Made by a program: the position numbers and the translations under genes
Source of the DNA: Cercis canadensis
Lineage: Eukaryota; Streptophyta; Magnoliopsida; Fabales; Fabaceae
Length of the DNA stretch: 64,000 nucleotides
Direction of reading: 5' to 3'
Assembly: GCA_003255065.1 (NCBI GenBank)
Contig: QAOA01003192.1
Coordinates: 97,225 to 161,224 of the forward strand
Shown here: positions 24,861-35,599 of the stretch, one piece after another
Layout of the letters: every line of letters begins with the position of its first letter
Position numbering within the stretch: the first letter of the stretch is position 1
Notes under the pieces: model-generated
Databases searched by the model: none
Told to the model about the DNA's origin: nothing
The model's input: the letters and a program-made list of their open reading frames with translations, nothing else

Positions 24861-24974
24861 CTAAGTATCGAACAAAATATTGATATTTTATCTTTACATG
24901 TTTCTTACACTAAAACACGGTAAGCAAAAGCTTAGTGTGTTTTATCTATAAGAAAACATGTAAAGATGGACAAT

Positions 24975-27900
24975 TGTAGACAACGTATTTTATCTGAGAG
25001 TTGTTACGTGTTTTTTTTTTTAAAAAAAAAAAGAGAAAAAATTATTTTTAATTATAAAATTTGATTTTAAGGTCTTTAAGGCCTCTTTTAGTTTTTAAAT
25101 TAAAGTTTTTATTTTTGAGCATTGGCTCACTTCATTTTAATATAAGTTAGGAAGTCTTTTGACCCGTTTTCTTTAAATTTGAGTTTGGAGTCTTTTGACC
25201 CATTTGACTTATTTTAAATACTTTGTTTGGATATAAAAATTATAATTTTTCAAGTTTTTAGTGATTTTGGGTCAAAATTCATGTTTTGGGCTTGGTTTGT
25301 CATGCTAAAACCCTAGTTTAGGGGCCTTTGGGCCCACCCATTATTTTTTTCTAATGTTTTTAGTCCAAATAAATTATATATGTTTGTTGGACTATTTAAT
25401 TTGGGACCAATTGAATTAATTTAGGTCCAAGGTAGAGCTCATTTTGGCCTAATTTGGCCTAATTGGTCTATTAGGGTTTTTTGATTTTTATTTTTTTAAA
25501 TAAATAAATAAAATTGTTAAAAATCTGAAAGGAGATCAACTAGGGTTTAAAGAATTTTTTGAAGCATAAGTGAAAAGATGTAGTCTCAAAGAAGCTTCAT
25601 GAAAATTGCTTGTACAAAATAATTTTGAAAAAATTGCTAATTGGGGCTTCTTAACCTTATTTAATATTAATTAGAAGGGTTGAAGTGTGCAATTTAGTTA
25701 GAGTATTTTGGAGAATAATTATTGAATTTTTCACATGTCAAAGTTAAAGGAAAGTAGGAGGAAGGTGCAAAAAGGTATGAAAGGACCAAATTACCCTCAA
25801 CTTGCTCTCCAAGTTGAGAGAGCTGATTGCATTTGGGAAAAAAAAAAAGAGGAGAGAGCCTCATAATATGCTCTCAAGGTGAAAACAAGAAACAAGAGAA
25901 AGAACTTGAAAAAATAGATCAAAGAGAGAAAAGTTGACAGTTCTTGAGTGTTCTTGATATTCTTGGAGAGAAAAACAAGAAAGCAATAGTGATTTGAGCT
26001 TTTTGGAGTTGGGTTTTACACCTTTGAGCAAAGAAGATGAGTTTTCTTGAAGAACTCTAAGTAACCTTCACTCTTATCTTGATTTTTTGTGATTCTCTTG
26101 TGGGTTTTTGTTTAAATTCATGTGAAATGTATGTTTCTTTTTGTTTCCCTCTTGAATGCCTCTATTTTATTTTAATTCTATGAGTTTCATTTTGATTTTT
26201 GTTGTTTTTCTCCTCCCTTGAATATCCTCATAATGCAAGATTATGTTTAGTTTCTATTTTGATTGTGGTTGAGTACTTAGTTTATTGTTGTTTTGCTTGT
26301 GTTTACTATATGACATGACTTTTGTTTAGGGTTGGTCTTTTTTAGCATGGTCTTGGTTGATGGTATTGTAAGTTTTACATGTCTGCTGCCCTATTATTGT
26401 TTTGGTACCATTTGTCATGTCTTGTGGATTTCTTTTTGAGTATTTTGTTTGTTTTGCCTTTGTTTTTCTTGAATGTGTTTTAGGGTTCTTAATTAAAAAT
26501 CAAAATGATGCTTGAAATTTTTTGAAAACTTTGTATTTTATTCTAAACCTCTTGAATTTTTTCATTTTTAAAAATCAAATTGGTCAATTGAGATAATAAT
26601 TATCACATTTGGTTTCTAAATGGTCATTCTCGGACCTGTCAGTCCAACATTGGTAGTGGTCGGTTTTTTTATCATAACTTTAATTTTACAATCCCAAATG
26701 ATATGATTCTTATCTTGTTAGAACCCTAAGATGTGTATCTTGCATATATGTAAATTTCATATATTTTTCATGTCTCATTTGCTCTCAGTCTTAATTTGAA
26801 AATGGTTATTTTAACTGTACTGTGAAATTGTTAATTGATTCTGACAGTGTTCTATTTTTTCGCCATAACTTGAGTTAGGGAGCTCATTTTTGTATAATTT
26901 TTTATTCTTTAGAACCATAAGACGTTTTTTTATGTCATGTAAAATTTTGGAGTCAAATCCCATTGGCATGAATTCTCATATTTCTTTACAAGTTTCCCCT
27001 GTTTTATTTTTTGTTTTCTATCTTTGTTGTTCTATTTTTCTTTATTTTGCCTTGTGTTTGCTTGTTGTCTTTTCTTCCTTTTTGGAACCATTTGCATGCT
27101 AATTAGGAGTGTATATTGATTGTCCTGCTTAACTAAATGTTATTATCTAACTTTGCATGTCATTTTCATGATTTTATTTTTTACTCTTAATGGTTGTCAC
27201 ATGTGCTTTGGTATTTTATGTCTTTTCACTATAAGTTGACATGCTTTATCTTTTCATTTATTGTGATATGTTATGTCTGCTCAATTGCTTATGCATATAT
27301 GACCTTTAATTTCTTATTTTGAGCTAACTAATGTGTGTTCCATGTGATTGGAAGTCACAATCTTTGGGCCATTGGCAAAACCCTGAGGCGATCCAGAGGC
27401 TCGGAGAGCTTTTGTTTATTTCGATTACATTTGCCAATTATGTACCCCTCCCCTATTGGATAAGGACAAGTATTGTAATACTTAAAATTATACATTTGTA
27501 CAGTATTTAGGAATGTGATTGTTCGCTTAATATCCATAGGTCCCTTACTTATAAGGGATGAGTAGGGGTGGCTCTTCTATCCGCCCGAGGTAAGGATAAG
27601 CGCCACTTTGAGAACCGAGAAGCGTTGAAACAAAGTGAAAGGATTTAGGACACGATTATATTTATGCATAATATATTTACAATTATTCAAAATTTATATC
27701 GGTTGCATGCTTATTTATTTAGTTTATTTTTATGATTAAAGCAAAGAAAAAATATAAAATGAAATGAACATTTGTTTTGAATTTGGTTTTCGAAAATAAA
27801 ATTTCCTTTTAAGCTTTTGAACTGTCTTACGAACTACATGGACTTTGATATCTAATTAGGGTACATAGGCATTCGACAGTGACAAATCAAGTCCATATTT

Positions 27901-29333
27901 AAATAATCACTCATTTTTCTTTTGAAAATGGTTGTTTTAACTGTACTATGAAATTGTTAGTTGATTCTGGTAGTGTTCTATTTTTTTTACCATAACTTGA
28001 GTTAGGGAGCTCATTTTTGTATGATTTTTTTTATTTTTTAAACCATGAGATGTTTTTCTATGTCATGTAAAATTTTGGGGTCAAATCACATTGACATGAA
28101 TTCTCAGATTTTTTTTACAATCTTTGCTGTTCTATTTTTTTTTTTATTCTTCCTTGTGTTTACTTGTTGTCCTGTCTTCTTCTTTGGAACCATTTGCATG
28201 CTAATTAGGAGTGTATGTTGATTGTCATGTTTAACTAAATGTTATGGCCTTACTTTGCATGTCATTTTCATGGTTGTATTTTGACTTTTAATGGTTATCA
28301 CATGTGCTTTAGTATTGTATGTCTTTTCACTATAAGTTGACATATTCCTTGCTTTATCTTGTCATTTATTGTGATGTGTTATGGCTGCTCAATTGCTTAT
28401 GCATATGTTACCTTTAATTTCTTATTTTGAGCCAACTAATGTGTGTTCCATGTGAGAGAGAGTCACAATTTTTGGGCTATTAGCAAAACCCTAAGGCGAT
28501 TCGGAGGCTCGGAGAGTTTTTGTTTATTTTGATTAAAATTTTCAATTATGTACCCCTCCCCTATTGAACAAAGACAATTGTTGTAATACTTAAAATCATA
28601 CATTTGCATAACATTTAGGAATGTGATTGTTCGCTTAGTATCCATAGGCCCCTTACTTATCAAGGGAGGGGTAGGGGTGACTCTCCTATCTGCTCGAAGT
28701 AAGGATAAGTGCCACTTTGGCAACCGAAAAGCATAGGAACAAAGTAGAATGATTTAGGACATGATTAGATTTATGTATAGCATATTTACAATTATTCACA
28801 ATTTATATTGGTTGCATGCTTATTTATTTAGTTTTTTTTATAATTAAAGCAAAGAAAAAATAAAAATGAAAAAAAAAATGAAATGAACAGTTGTTTTGAA
28901 TTTGGTTTTCAAAAATGAAAAATTTCCTTTAAGCTTTTGAATCGTCTTACGAACTACGCGGACTTTGATCCCTAATTAGGGTACATAAGCATTCGAGGGT
29001 GATGAATTAAGTCCAGATTTAAATAATCACCTTTTTTTTTCATTTAGGAATAAAATAAAGACAATTTGACCATGACTTAATTTACACAATTAATTTCAAG
29101 TAACCGTCTTTTAGACGGGTGTTGTAGGGTGTCTAACACCTTCTTTACACACAATTATACTCCCAAACCCTCTCTAGTTTGTAGACCAAGTTTTGGAGAT
29201 AAAAGGGGTTTTCCAATTGTTCCCCAATTTTTAATACAATTGGTGGCGACTTCAAGTTTTCTTTCAGAAAACTAATCTTTTTTCTAAGTCCGTCATTTGC
29301 GTCGTAGCGACCTTCGGGTACGTTGTGACTGCA
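24975..29333 (+). repeat. Ogre-type LTR, probably the 3' LTR of element A
   Basis: It begins TGTAGACAACGTATTTTAT and ends near GGTACGTTGTGACTGCA. The last 300 bp carry Ogre LTR landmarks ('ACGGGTGTTGTAGGGTGTC', 'TTGGTGGCGACTTC', 'GCGTCGTAGCGACCTTCGGG'). The flanks (ACAAT on the left, CATTA on the right) do not match. That argues against an independent solo LTR and fits the 3' LTR of element A, whose left target-site copy would be outside the window. At about 4.36 kb it is long but within the range known for Ogre. The right boundary is uncertain by a few bases. Confidence 0.65.
26798..29040 (+). repeat. 1126-bp tandem duplication inside the LTR
   Basis: The word GAAAATGGTTRTTTTAACTG occurs at 26798 and 27924. 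The two units then align continuously through 'CATAACTTGAGTTAGGGAGC', 'TTTGCATGCTAATTAGGAGT', 'TGTGTTCCATGTGA' and 'AAATAATCAC'. Identity is high but not complete (roughly 85-90 percent by eye), so the duplication predates the recent history of this copy. Confidence 0.88.
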
Positions 29334-29343
29334 CATTACTTGT

Positions 29344-29640
29344 AAGGTGCATTTCATACCTCAACAGGAAAGTAGGAGAGGTCAAAGATTATCAGCATCT
29401 CTAAAATGTAGTTAATGTCGTCTTCAAGGAAATGCATAATTCTTTGAATAACGCATTTTGTGGAAGGCGCATTTCATTGTTCCAATGCCCACTCATGCCT
29501 CATAAACCCGAAAGCAGCAAAAGTCAGAGATTCCAGAGATTCTCTAAATCTCTAAAATGCAGTCAATGACACCTTTAAGGAAATGCGCCATTCTTAAAAT
29601 AGCGCATTTTTTAGAAGGTGCCATTAATGTGCAGTTACAA
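29344..29640. repeat. Imperfect tandem duplication with AAATGCG/CGCATTT palindromes
   Basis: The words AAGGTGCATTTCAT (29344) and AAGGCGCATTTCAT (29464) head two related units. Each continues with 'CTCTAAAATG(T/C)AGT(T/C)AATG' and an 'AAGGAAATGC..ATTCTT' to 'GCGCATTTT' inverted-repeat pair, and a third partial head occurs at 29615. The block lies just upstream of the plant-mobile-domain remnant and downstream of element A. Its role is unknown. Confidence 0.6.
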
Positions 29641-29903
29641 GGGCATCTCTCTATCTTTAGCTCACCATTTCCTAAACTGAGCATTTTCATCTCCTCTCCT
29701 CTCTTCTCCAATTTTCACGACATGTTTTTACTCTTAGTTAGTTTCCAACATTTTCACTCACTTCCTCTCTAATTCTCATAATCTCTACACTCACACTCTT
29801 CTCTTCTCACATTTTCAACACCCCTGACCCCACCCATCATAGCTCTCCTTTCTTCCATTTGCATTCTATTCCTTTCTTTTTTTTGAGTTCTCTCTTCTCC
29901 CAG

Positions 29904-30329
29904 TATGGCACATTGACTCATTAATCTTGGTCCAATGATCCCTTAGTTCTGGCCAAACAACAAGGGCACATTTCAAGCGTTGTTTGGGAACAAGAAGTAA
30001 GTTAAAAAAAAAATTCAAAAAAATTAGTATATCTTTGCAAGAACTCAATCTTTTACTCATTTTTGTTTTGAATAATTACAACAAGAGGATATATTACTAT
30101 GCGCCCATATTTGTTTTAAGATTTCTAAATCGAATCATTGAATCATGGAATATGTGGAAATGGTTGGATTTGGTGATGTTGCGAAGATGAAGGACATACA
30201 GTTTGATTGACACTTAATCTTTGCACTTGTGAAACGGTGGAGGCCCGAAATACATACATTTCATATGTCTGACAGTGAGTGCACAATTATCTCAGAGATG
30301 TCCAAGTGTTGATGGTTCTTGACGATGCC
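29904..30329 (+). pseudogene. Plant mobile domain (MAIN-like) remnant, N-terminal part
   Basis: The region after 30140 reads 'GFGDVAKMKDIQFD', then 'ALVKRWRPEIHTFHMSDSEC', then a 'LRDVQVL'-like stretch. This matches the plant mobile domain hallmark (LVERWRPETHTFHL..GE.TITLQDVEVL) of MAIN/MAIL1-like proteins, formerly labelled phosphatase 7 long-form homologues. A start codon at 29904 opens a short 'INLGPMIP' segment similar to family N-termini, followed by a likely intron (GT at 29997, AG near 30085). In-frame stops and a frame change make it a pseudogene. It stops where Tat element C begins. What the protein does is only known in outline (genome and meristem maintenance in Arabidopsis MAIN/MAIL1). 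Confidence 0.6.
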
Positions 30330-30623
30330 TGAGTTACACTAGAGGTCGGGTGGATCTCGGAGGTTTGATAGGATCGAGTTAAACTGCATAAGTGAAAAGA
30401 ACTAAAGGGTCGAACTCTGATTTCTGGGCTCCGATGATTAAGTTAGGTCAATCCGAGCTAAAAATGTCATAAATGAAAGATGAGTCAAAAGTCTTATACC
30501 TATAACGAAAGGGTTATTTATAGGGGTGTTGAGGGATATGATGGTGGTATGCTAATGGTAGGTTTATTTTTGGCCTTTGGTGTAATGGGCCTTTGAATTT
30601 GGGCTCAAGATATGGTATCTACA
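30326..30623 (-). repeat. Putative 3' LTR of element C
   Basis: Read on the minus strand, the sequence CAAGGGGGCAAG (30624-30635) is a strong polypurine tract directly followed by TGTAGATACCATATC, a normal LTR start. The other end is placed near 30326-30330 (TGCCTGAGTTAC on the plus strand) because plant-mobile-domain similarity runs almost to that point. The LTR would be only about 300 bp. The outer boundary is inferred, since no partner LTR is available. Confidence 0.6.
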
Positions 30624-31101
30624 CTTGCCCCCTTGAAGTTCGGAGTTCGCTGTGGCCAATCTCTGAGCAACAAGATAGATTAAAAATGACTACTTTATGA
30701 TGACTGTTCACTACTCAACGTAGGGCCATGTGGCGAAATGTGAGTGGTTACTAGGACGATCACCATGATGACCGCTGCAATTTGCACTTCTCGAGGCAAA
30801 AGGTTGCTGCGAATGTGACATTTGGACTTTTCGAGCTAAGAGGCAGCTGCTCGCTATCCGTTGGATGCGATTAAGTCAGACCGTTAGATTAGCCATGATT
30901 GTCTCTATATATAAGGAGTTCTGGGATTTCATTCTACTCTTTTTATGAAATCTTCAAAGATTGATGATTAGGTTGGGGAGAATTTTAGCGAATTGTCTTT
31001 GCTTCGCTCGAAATTGCCTGCTCAGTCGATTGCTATAAGGTAAAGTTTATAGACCCTTCTCTCGCCCGTACTTGAGTTAATCTTAGATTGAGTCACCAGA
31101 A

Positions 31102-34100
31102 ATGAGTTCGTTGAGTGAGTCTTCTAGTCGATCCTCTGAGTCTTTGAGTGAGTCTTGTGAGGAAGTCCCTTCAACGAGTGTTTTTGTTCCTCTTTTTGTT
31201 CACCGGGGTATTAGGTCGATTAGTACATCGATCCGACCTGGTTATATTAGGCAAATGAAAGAGAACTATAGTTACATTAACTGGGATTACCATGACTTTG
31301 ACTTAGAAGCTTGTCCTTGGAATTCCTCTGCTTGTGAGGACTATTCAACTAACAACTTTTTTACTTTTAGCATAGCATATATAGAGAGAGCGGGGCCGAG
31401 CTTCCTCTTACTGAGTTTAAGATGGAGTTCTTCCGTGTAGTGAACGCGACTCCTACACAACTCCATACTAATGGGTGGGGCTTTCTCCGGACTTTCTAAG
31501 TAATGTGTAATTTGTTGTTTGTAGATGCCTGAGTAGATGTATTTTTATCTTTTTTTTACATTAAAAGATGCTAAAGAGTCCGAGCAGGAGTTTATGTACA
31601 TTGCTAGTCATCATCGACTGTGCATGACCAAACTCGTTGAGGAATCGGTGAAAGGATGGAAAGATCAATTTCTCTGAGTCACCGTGCTGACCTAGGATGG
31701 GATACCCATGTCGGACAAGGCTTTTTTCTTGTATGAGGACGGAAGACCTTGGTTTCCTTTAAGATGGAACCAATACATTAATAGAATCTGGGCTAAGGCT
31801 CTAGGTGAGTACAACAGGGAAGCTCGCCGGATCATAGGGATTATTTCCGAGCTGACTTACGAGAAATCCGAGTTGGTTAAGTTGAGAGCCAAGGATTTGA
31901 TTGGTCGGTATTTATTGCTTTTGTACTTGAGACTTTGTTAAGACCATTAACCAATCTTGATTTATTTTGCAGAGGAAAAAATCAGCAAAGCCGATATGAT
32001 TCATATGTCCAAACTCGCAAAGATTTCAGCTAAGAAGAAAAGCGGGGAGCCCGAAATAACCATCGTGAACCTGTTAGGGCGCTCCCTGCCAAGAAGTGTT
32101 GGGTGGAAACTCGTGTCGATGCTCTTATTGACCCTTCTGTTGATCCTTGGGGAAAGGATAAGGGAACAAAGAGGCAGAAAACCTCTACAAAAACTGAGCT
32201 TTCGATGCCGGATCCTACCTCCAGCCAACCAGGCAGCAACCCTAACTCGAAGGTTAGGCATTTTGAAATCTTTTCTGCTGCTGTTGCTAAAGGAGACCAC
32301 AATCACTCTAGTTTTTCTTTTTGGAACGCGTAATTTCCCTTCAATGAGAGGTTGGACGCGGTGATAAACCCCTGATGAACACACTTTTTATACAATAGTT
32401 ATCCCTCATACTTAGTCTTTTAAACCTCTTTTGGGCTGAATTGAGTAGACTTGGACCTTATTTCATGACTTAGGATCCATTTATGCTTAATTGCAATTTC
32501 CAGCAATACTGGGCATTATATGCTGTCTCTGTGTTTCAGGCATNTCTTGAGTTCTGGATGTCTAAAAATTCCGAGTCATACCTTGTAGGAAAGCTGAGAG
32601 AATTTTCTACAACTTTCTTTCAGGACTCCAAAGCCAATTCGGACGTCCAGAAGGTTGTATGCAGCCTGGAAGCCAGAGAAGACATGCTGTCGTAGGATCC
32701 TGACCTATATGCAGTGTTTGGGCCATAACTTGAGCTGTGTATGTCATATGGACTTGAAACTAGTACCATTGGAAATCTAATAGACAGAGCTTCAATTGTT
32801 ATGAAGACCGGTTCACCATATTTTATATTGAAGATTGTCTTATTTGCGGTCGAAGTTGGCTGATGGTTCCAGACACCTATTGGCACTTAAATGGGCCTAA
32901 CTTCCTCATGACAAGTCCAAATGGGCCCAAACCAAAGCCCAATTAAAGCTAAGGCCCATGGGAACAAGTGTGCCCTAAGGGCAATTTGGGTGTGCATGTA
33001 ATTTTGGAGGTCTATATCAGCACAAAGGGGCAGCCGAAATTCATATCAAGTCAATTAGATATTTTAGACAGCTTTTGAGCTTTCCTTAGTCTTTAAGTTT
33101 TCTCTTTAGATATTTTGTAAGAACTTGGCTTCTCTTGTTCATGGAGAGCTAATTCATCAAATCAATCCAGGTTTTGGCTGTTCTGATTATTGGTTTTGAG
33201 ATTATGTGTTGTTGTTATTCATTTAGTTGTTAATCAAGTTCTTTCAATCATCTGAAATATTCTGTTTGAATTGCTTAATTCGGATTTGGATTATTCATGT
33301 GTTCATTGCTTAATTGCATGTGATAAAAGAGGATTGTATGTTTGATTAATGTTTCTGAGCTTTTGGATGGATTAATTACCTTGGCTGGATCATGGACTTA
33401 GGTAAAACTAGACTTGAATGTTTGCTTAATTCATTTAGTCTTAGTTAATTTCGAATTCTGGTTGCTTAACCAGTGGACATCCATAGAGGACTGAGAGGCA
33501 TCTTGATGTTTTCTAAGGCCAAGAACATGGTTAATAATTGAATGGATAATTGGAAATCAAGGATGGATTAAAATCAGAATCAGTTAACACTTGGATTGGT
33601 TCTTTTCTCTAAAAGTTTACCACTTACCATTAATTTCTGTTAATCATGTGAACAACAAAACCCCCATGTTGATATGTTTCTAAATATGATTCACTACTCA
33701 GAATAATCCTTAGGTTCGACTTAGGGTTGCCTTATGCTACAAGTAGCTTAGGTAATTGACCTTAAACTTTAATTAATTTAAGGAGCCTCGACAGCTCATC
33801 AACCCCGTGGATAAGGACCGAGTTACCAAGGCGTCTGATGTGCTGCTACATTGATATTTGATGTCAAATGTGGAGCGGAACCTTGTGGTACCTTACGAGC
33901 TACAGAATAGGGCGTCCAAGGTAGATGACAGCATGAGAAAGCTGCAGGAGGAGGAGGAATGTTGTTGGGCCTCGACGGAGTATGCTGTGGATGCCCTAAA
34001 GAAGGTGGAGGCTGAGATCATTCAGGTCCGGACTTGAAACAAAGAACTTGAGGTTCAACATGCGGCTAATACGAAGTAGATGCAAATGACTCTTGACTTG

Positions 34101-34454
34101 GCTCACTCCATAGAGATCAGAAAGAGGGAGATCTGGTACCAAAGGGACCGTCAGTCCAAAGCCAAGCTAAAAGCCCGAGTTAAGAAGAAGATCAGGGAGA
34201 ACTATGTCGCCACTTATGAAAATGGTTTTAACCTGGCCATAGAGTAGGCAAGATTACAATTCCCCGATCTTAAACTTAAGGGTTTTGATTAATACAAGAA
34301 AGTCTGGGATGGATAGTTGGTGGAGGAAGACGACGAGGATGAGGACAAGGATGATGCTAAGCTTCGAGTAGATGAATCCGAAGAGGATTTTGACTCGGCC
34401 TCAGATAACGGGGTCGTTGAAGTCCACCTTGCTGAAGGTGGCTCACACGATTAG
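31102..34454 (+). pseudogene. Antisense extra frame of element C (Transposase_28-like), split by solo LTR
   Basis: The frame starts with a Ser/Glu-rich leader (31102). A segment near 31430-31560 then matches the 'N.TP.QLH.NGW.FLR.F' word of the Pfam Transposase_28 (putative gypsy-type transposon) family, followed by 'GRPWFPLRWN' near 31740. After the solo LTR come a coiled-coil-prone charged region (about 33860-34250) and an acidic tail rich in Asp/Glu (about 34320-34450). It lies downstream of pol and on the opposite strand, as reported for extra ORFs of Tat elements such as Grande. It is broken, with several breaks. The protein's function is unknown. Confidence 0.68.
32373..33801 (+). mobile_element. 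Solo LTR in antisense frame of element C
   Basis: The block is 1429 bp, starts TGATGAACACACTTTTTATA, ends ACAGCTCATCA, and is flanked by ACCCC on both sides (32368-32372 and 33802-33806). It aligns along its length with the reverse complement of 39632-41059 and, less closely, with 4766-6210. It has no coding capacity. It contains one ambiguous base (32544) that is not in a homopolymer. Confidence 0.87.
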
Positions 34455-35099
34455 TCTTATTTTGTAACTTTGTTTTTCAGTTTGTATATGAACACTACGT
34501 AAATGAAATTTGCTTTTATTATCTTGATTGTCATAATTTTTATGCTCGAAGTTTAATCGAGGCTATGTACATCGAATTTTGAAAATATAAGCTCATTTAT
34601 CGACCTTGAATGCAAATAAGGATTTAGGTTGAGGTAAGGTTTAACCGGAATATGATCGAAGGATTTCGGCCAACATTATAAATATATCCACAAATCGAGC
34701 ATCAAAATTTGTACATTTTTGACACACCTAAAGGACATTAGCTTGGTAATTTGTACATTTTTTGTTCTTGTAATTTAATCTTATGAATGATTAACTCGCC
34801 TCTATCTCGGTTTTATAAGAGAAAGTCGAGACTTAATAGGTCGGGTAGTCGTAATTTATAAGACCACTGCACAGTTATTGATAGTCAACTAGGGGTTCAT
34901 TTTGAGTTGAATTTTGCTTGGAATATGACCTGATCGGAGGGTCTTATCCAAGTAGTTTAAATAAGACTATAGATCGGGCATCCCAATTTTCATAATGTAA
35001 TTTAAATCATTATTTTTTATCGTGGAATGGACTTTGAATCGTAGCCCAAGGTTTTTAATCGGTTAAATCGAACTGGAGTTTGAATCTTTTTGGTGATTT

Positions 35100-35510
35100 T
35101 CAGCTCGGTATTTTTACCCATTTGAAGGATGTTGGTCCATTGAGGGCATTTGGTGTTAAGCTCGGTATTTTAACTATCTTGAAGGACATTGGTCCTTATT
35201 CAGTGTTTGCACTCATAGTTGAGGTTATATAGCACTTAATTCAGCTCAATATTTTAACTGTCTTGAAGGACATTGGTCATTTATTCAGTGTTTGCACTCA
35301 TAGTTGAGATTACAAAGTACTTGATTTAGCTCGATATTTTAACCATCTGGAAGGACATTAGTCCTTTATCAGTGTTTGCACTCATAGTTGAGGTTACAAA
35401 GCACTTGATTCAGCTTGATATTTTCACTGTCTTGAAGGACATTGGTCATTTATTTAGTGTTTGCACTCATAGTTGAGGTTACAAAACATTTAATTCAGCT
35501 CAGTATTTGT
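35100..35510. repeat. ~85-bp tandem repeat, about 4 copies, in 3' region of element C
   Basis: The word TTTGCACTCATAGTTGAG recurs at about 35206, 35291, 35375 and 35460, spaced 84-85 bp. Each is preceded by TTGAAGGACATTGGTC and followed by ACTTGATTCAGCTC. A more diverged partial unit precedes the first copy. The array lies just beyond the integrase end, where Tat elements are known to carry tandem repeats. Confidence 0.9.
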
Positions 35511-35599
35511 GCTTGTAGATAGAGGATGTTGAATATGCTTCATTATGATTTATAGATTTTGAAATTGGTTATATTCTAGGTCCTAGGGACTTAATGGCC

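Larger units (their letters stand above)
23406..24974 (+). other. 3' untranslated region of element A
   Basis: Between the integrase and the LTR lies AT-rich DNA with a poly-A run (23406-23438, one ambiguous base at 23418), a GA microsatellite and a TTTTCAGCCATTAA minisatellite. I see no gene in it. Tat elements are known for long, variable 3' regions that carry tandem repeats, which fits. The stretch next to the LTR (GTAAAGATGGACAAT) is only a weak polypurine tract candidate. Confidence 0.6.
1..29333 (+). mobile_element. Tat/Ogre-like Ty3/gypsy element A, 5' end outside window
   Basis: Pieces of one plus-strand Ty3/gypsy polyprotein occur in the expected order: gag, protease, reverse transcriptase, RNase H, a second (archaeal-type) RNase H, integrase, then a long AT-rich 3' region and a 4.4-kb LTR-like block. 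The second RNase H, the AT-rich intron-like spacer between protease and RT, and the very long LTR are hallmarks of the Tat/Ogre lineage. The element is a fossil with well over ten breaks. It is split by five insertions, four directly into it and one inside Athila B. The 5' LTR is not in the window, so its target-site duplication and age cannot be read. Confidence 0.8.

Noticed and set aside
24449-24923. Two overlapping repetitive frames that look like a membrane protein
   Set aside because: They are the translation of a degenerate minisatellite whose unit length is a multiple of three.
24975-29333. Independent solo LTR inserted in element A
   Set aside because: The flanking 5-mers do not match, and its position after the 3' region of A fits A's own 3' LTR. 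Not excluded, but less likely.
32001-32384. Minus-strand open frames opposite the antisense frame of element C
   Set aside because: They mirror the plus-strand coding-like sequence and have no similarity of their own.
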